From: Lachnospiraceae bacterium UBA1729
GTDB taxonomy: Bacteria > Bacillota > Clostridia > Lachnospirales > Lachnospiraceae
Length of the DNA: 6,349 nucleotides
Direction: 5' to 3'
Assembly (NCBI GenBank): GCA_002315945.1
Contig: DCIJ01000100.1
Coordinates: 2,077 to 8,425 of the forward strand
The translations under genes were made by a program, and so were the position numbers. Numbering within the stretch: position 1 is the stretch's first letter; each line of letters begins with the position of its first letter. A model generated the notes under the pieces. The model did no database searches, had not been told where the DNA came from, and saw only the letters and a list, made by a program, of their open reading frames with translations. Below are positions 4,395-6,349 of this stretch, piece by piece.

Positions 4395-6349
4395 ATGAAG
4401 GAAAGTAAAGAAAGAATAACAAAGAAAAGGCGCAGAGGCATGAATGGGAAGAGCCTGCTTGGCATCGTCCTGGCCCTGACAATGGTAATCTCCAGCCTGT
4501 CAGTGGGTAAGCTGACCACCTATGCAACGGGTGTACATGAAGAAGAAAACTGTGAAATCTGCGGCATGAGTCTGTCTTCTGAAGAGGAAGAGGGTGAAAT
4601 CGTAGGATATGCAATTTATTTCCTGGACGTAGAGAAAGAGGATGCTTCGCCCTATTCTTATGAAGATTGGGAAGAAATGAAAGCATTTTATCAGATTTCG
4701 GATGTGGTATGTAATGTGGAATCTGCAGAAGAACCCATGGAAGATGAGGGGAAACTGTACACTTACCTTAAAGTGAATTTGAACTTGTCTGAACTGACAG
4801 AGGGTGAGGCGTCGCCGGCGGCAGTTTACATAATTATGGATGCGTATATAACCGGTATCGATGCGCCTGTTAAAACAACAGGGCTTGATTCGGATGCTGA
4901 CTGTGGAACAACGGGTGTCAATATTACAAATATAGAATGGAAGGCTGGTGATAAACCATGTAGTACATATGCAGCCCCTTCCACAGCCTATACGGTATAT
5001 GTCACATTAGAAGCCGAAACGGGATATCAGTTTGATTACACGCCATATGTAGAGATCAATGGAGAGGAAGCAGTAGTAGAAATAACAAGTATGGATTACA
5101 CGCAAATCAAAGCTTCTTATACCTTCCCGGCAACAGCGGCTGCAGACTCGACGAAGAATTGGACTTACAATGCTGCAACCAATACCATCCATCTGACATA
5201 TCCCATTCCAACGGAGTTTACACTAGGTAGTGCTGTCCCTGGGTTGTCTTACATTGATGGAGGCGATGAAACTGACAACATTGCAAGAGTAGGTGCAGTG
5301 TGGGGATGCCCCAATACCAGTGGTTTTGAATATCAAAACCGGAAATGGCATCAAGCAAACCTTATTTCTTCTACCTTTATTGCAAATCAGCAATATGGTT
5401 ATATTATTGTGGGAAATGTGACTAGCACACACACTTCCGGCCAGTGGCCTAAAATTAAAATTAATGGAGTAGAATTTCAGAGCGTACATAGCAATGCAAC
5501 GGAATGGTTTATCGTTGCAGACTTGGGAACGACAGACGAAACCGGAAATCTGAATGGTGGAGATTTTACACCAACAGAACCTGAACCATCAGAACCCGAG
5601 CCATCAGAACCTGAACCATCAGAACCTGAACCATCAGAACCTGAACCATCAGATAACCATAAGAAAGATTCAAAGGACAGTTCTTCTTCCCATTCCGGTT
5701 CCACTTCAACCGCCCAAACGACCACGCCGGTCAAGACCTACAACGCGGTGGAAAATACCGGAAAGGGCGGCGGCACCACGGCCAGCTACAATGGAGCCTA
5801 TAGCGCAAATGCCGAGGGATCTGCCGGCAACCTAGGCAATCACAATAAGGCAACCGAGCCCTACAATGCAGACAATGCTACGACCACCGGATGGGCTCTG
5901 ATCAAAAATGACATTGCTGCCAGATCTGTGGTCGATGCTACAAAGAAAACCAATTCCCTGGGGGATAATTATACCGTAGTCATGAACGGTGCCACCCGTG
6001 TGGATAACGAAGTTATCCGCAGCTTGCAGAGTAGTTTCGTTTCGAATCTGACCCTGGCTATGGAGAACGGGGCCTCCTTTGTGGTGCCGACCACTATCCT
6101 GAAAACCAACCCTGCTGGCATTCTGGCCAATGGCTCACAGCCTGACTTCTACCTGGATATCACCTGCAATACGACGAGGGATGTACAAAAGGGCATACTG
6201 GATACCCAGTTTGTGCCTCTCTCCACCATCAAGGCAAACCAGGGAGACGAAAGCTCCAGGATGATTGCGGTTCGAACCAACAATGCGGATATGAGTAAAC
6301 TGGCAACCATAACCCTGCAGCAGACGGATCCTTCCAAGACCAAAGCCAG
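4395..6349 (+). CDS. Large secreted, beta-rich surface protein, 3' end outside the window
   Basis: The frame is open for 651 codons and runs off the window, so the total size and any cell-wall anchor are unknown. Residues 1-20 are strongly basic, 21-37 are hydrophobic (LLGIVLALTMVISSLSV), and a cleavage site is likely after TTYA near residue 44: a Sec signal peptide with a long n-region. The mature protein starts with an acidic stretch containing a CEICG knuckle (Cys53, Cys56). Residues about 174-248 resemble the beta-sandwich repeats of Firmicutes surface proteins: VYVTLEAETGYQFD, then EINGEEAVVEI, ending SYTFPATAA. Residues 251-380 are another beta-rich stretch. Residues 395-419 are five EPEPS repeats, then a Ser/Lys linker to about 445. 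From there a Gly/Asn/Ala/Thr-rich segment leads into a module (about 498-651) with ALIKNDIAARSVVDA and LTLAMENGASFVVP that I do not recognise. Seven cysteines lie after the signal peptide. Function is unknown; adhesion or matrix contact is only a guess. Confidence 0.85.
   Translation, partial: MKESKERITKKRRRGMNGKSLLGIVLALTMVISSLSVGKLTTYATGVHEEENCEICGMSLSSEEEEGEIVGYAIYFLDVEKEDASPYSYEDWEEMKAFYQISDVVCNVESAEEPMEDEGKLYTYLKVNLNLSELTEGEASPAAVYIIMDAYITGIDAPVKTTGLDSDADCGTTGVNITNIEWKAGDKPCSTYAAPSTAYTVYVTLEAETGYQFDYTPYVEINGEEAVVEITSMDYTQIKASYTFPATAAADSTKNWTYNAATNTIHLTYPIPTEFTLGSAVPGLSYIDGGDETDNIARVGAVWGCPNTSGFEYQNRKWHQANLISSTFIANQQYGYIIVGNVTSTHTSGQWPKIKINGVEFQSVHSNATEWFIVADLGTTDETGNLNGGDFTPTEPEPSEPEPSEPEPSEPEPSEPEPSDNHKKDSKDSSSSHSGSTSTAQTTTPVKTYNAVENTGKGGGTTASYNGAYSANAEGSAGNLGNHNKATEPYNADNATTTGWALIKNDIAARSVVDATKKTNSLGDNYTVVMNGATRVDNEVIRSLQSSFVSNLTLAMENGASFVVPTTILKTNPAGILANGSQPDFYLDITCNTTRDVQKGILDTQFVPLSTIKANQGDESSRMIAVRTNNADMSKLATITLQQTDPSKTKA
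5577..5651 (+). repeat. 15-bp in-frame tandem repeat, five copies (EPEPS)
   Basis: Five head-to-tail 15-bp units encode (EPEPS)5. Copies 1, 3, 4 and 5 are identical (GAACCTGAACCATCA). Copy 2 differs at two synonymous positions (GAACCCGAGCCATCA). Near identity suggests recent slippage or recombination, so copy number may vary between strains. The product would be an extended, charged Pro-rich spacer between folded domains. Confidence 0.95.

Larger units (their letters stand above)
4287..4397 (+). promoter_or_regulatory. Structured leader RNA enclosing the start codon, candidate cis-regulatory switch of unknown class
   Basis: Three helices can be drawn by hand. P1 pairs 4287-4296 (CGTGGAATAA) with 4388-4397 (TTATTCCATG), ten consecutive pairs including one G-U, and it covers the whole ATG of the downstream gene. 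P2 pairs 4306-4311 with 4317-4322 (GGGTGG/CCGCCC, one G-U, loop CATGA). P3 pairs 4334-4341 with 4348-4355 (GCAAATCC/GGATTTGC, eight perfect pairs, 6-nt loop). Linkers GGTAAGCTACT and GGGGCAAGAGTCCGG flank P3. The Shine-Dalgarno GGGAGG (4379-4384) lies just inside P1. CCGCCC of P2 could instead pair with that GGGAGG with a single internal A-G mismatch, giving a possible alternative fold that would hide the ribosome site. I compared it from memory with the common riboswitches and found no confident class. Confidence 0.5.

Noticed and set aside
4287..4397. Assignment of the leader to a cobalamin or c-di-GMP riboswitch
   Set aside because: CTACTG and GAGTCCGGA faintly recall parts of the cobalamin core, but the element is about half the usual size, and the B12-box end (ACCTGCC) and GGTGAAAATCC-type segment are missing. 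The c-di-GMP-I core (AGGGCAAACC, CGCAAAGCC) is absent. No class is claimed.
4282..4686. Minus-strand 134-residue open frame
   Set aside because: It lies antisense to the leader and to the signal-peptide end of the secreted protein. Its composition is low-complexity (Leu, Ser, His, Pro), it has no ribosome site, and the plus-strand frame is clearly the coding one.
5577..5651. Possible CRISPR-like array
   Set aside because: The units are contiguous with no spacers, 15 bp long and in frame with a protein, so this is a coding tandem repeat.
5477..5734. Minus-strand frame with repeated SDGSG units resembling a calcium-binding or collagen-like repeat
   Set aside because: It is the exact antisense of the EPEPS-coding repeat. 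The sense frame is open across the whole region and starts with a signal peptide.
5554..5835. Plus-strand frame with HQNLNHQN repeats
   Set aside because: A shifted reading of the same 15-bp repeat within the secreted-protein gene.

Overview
The window looks like low-to-medium GC Firmicutes DNA, most likely from a motile anaerobic clostridium of the Lachnospiraceae kind. This is inferred from the purine-rich GGAGG ribosome sites, the TG-extended -10 promoters, the TTG start, the styles of the MATE exporter and chemoreceptor, and a large secreted beta-rich protein with a Pro/Glu/Ser linker. No taxonomic marker gene is present, so the placement is an inference.

Layout: (1) 1-246, the 3' end of a plus-strand gene ending in a divergent LuxR-type helix-turn-helix. 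(2) 318-1991, minus strand, a complete methyl-accepting chemotaxis protein that converges on gene 1; two hairpins lie between them. (3) 1992-2222, a divergent control region with a minus-strand TGaTATAAT promoter overlapped by ACAAT/ATTGT repeats, and a plus-strand promoter. (4) 2223-2525, a small unrecognised membrane protein. (5) 2599-3960, a complete MATE-family exporter with its own likely promoter and a TTG start. (6) 3961-4394, no intact gene: a minus-strand coding remnant (3971-4225), then a structured leader RNA. (7) 4395 to the window end, the first 651 codons of a large exported protein whose C-terminus lies outside the window.

The genes do not form one evident pathway. The chemoreceptor is an orphan with no che genes beside it. 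The small membrane protein and the MATE exporter are co-directional and could be partly co-transcribed, but the exporter has its own likely promoter. The most interesting part is the leader of the secreted-protein gene. A 10-bp helix can form between 4287-4296 and 4388-4397 and takes in the whole start codon. It encloses two more hairpins and a 4-codon upstream ORF with its own Shine-Dalgarno sequence. This suggests a cis-acting switch on translation of the surface protein. I could not assign it to a riboswitch class I know.
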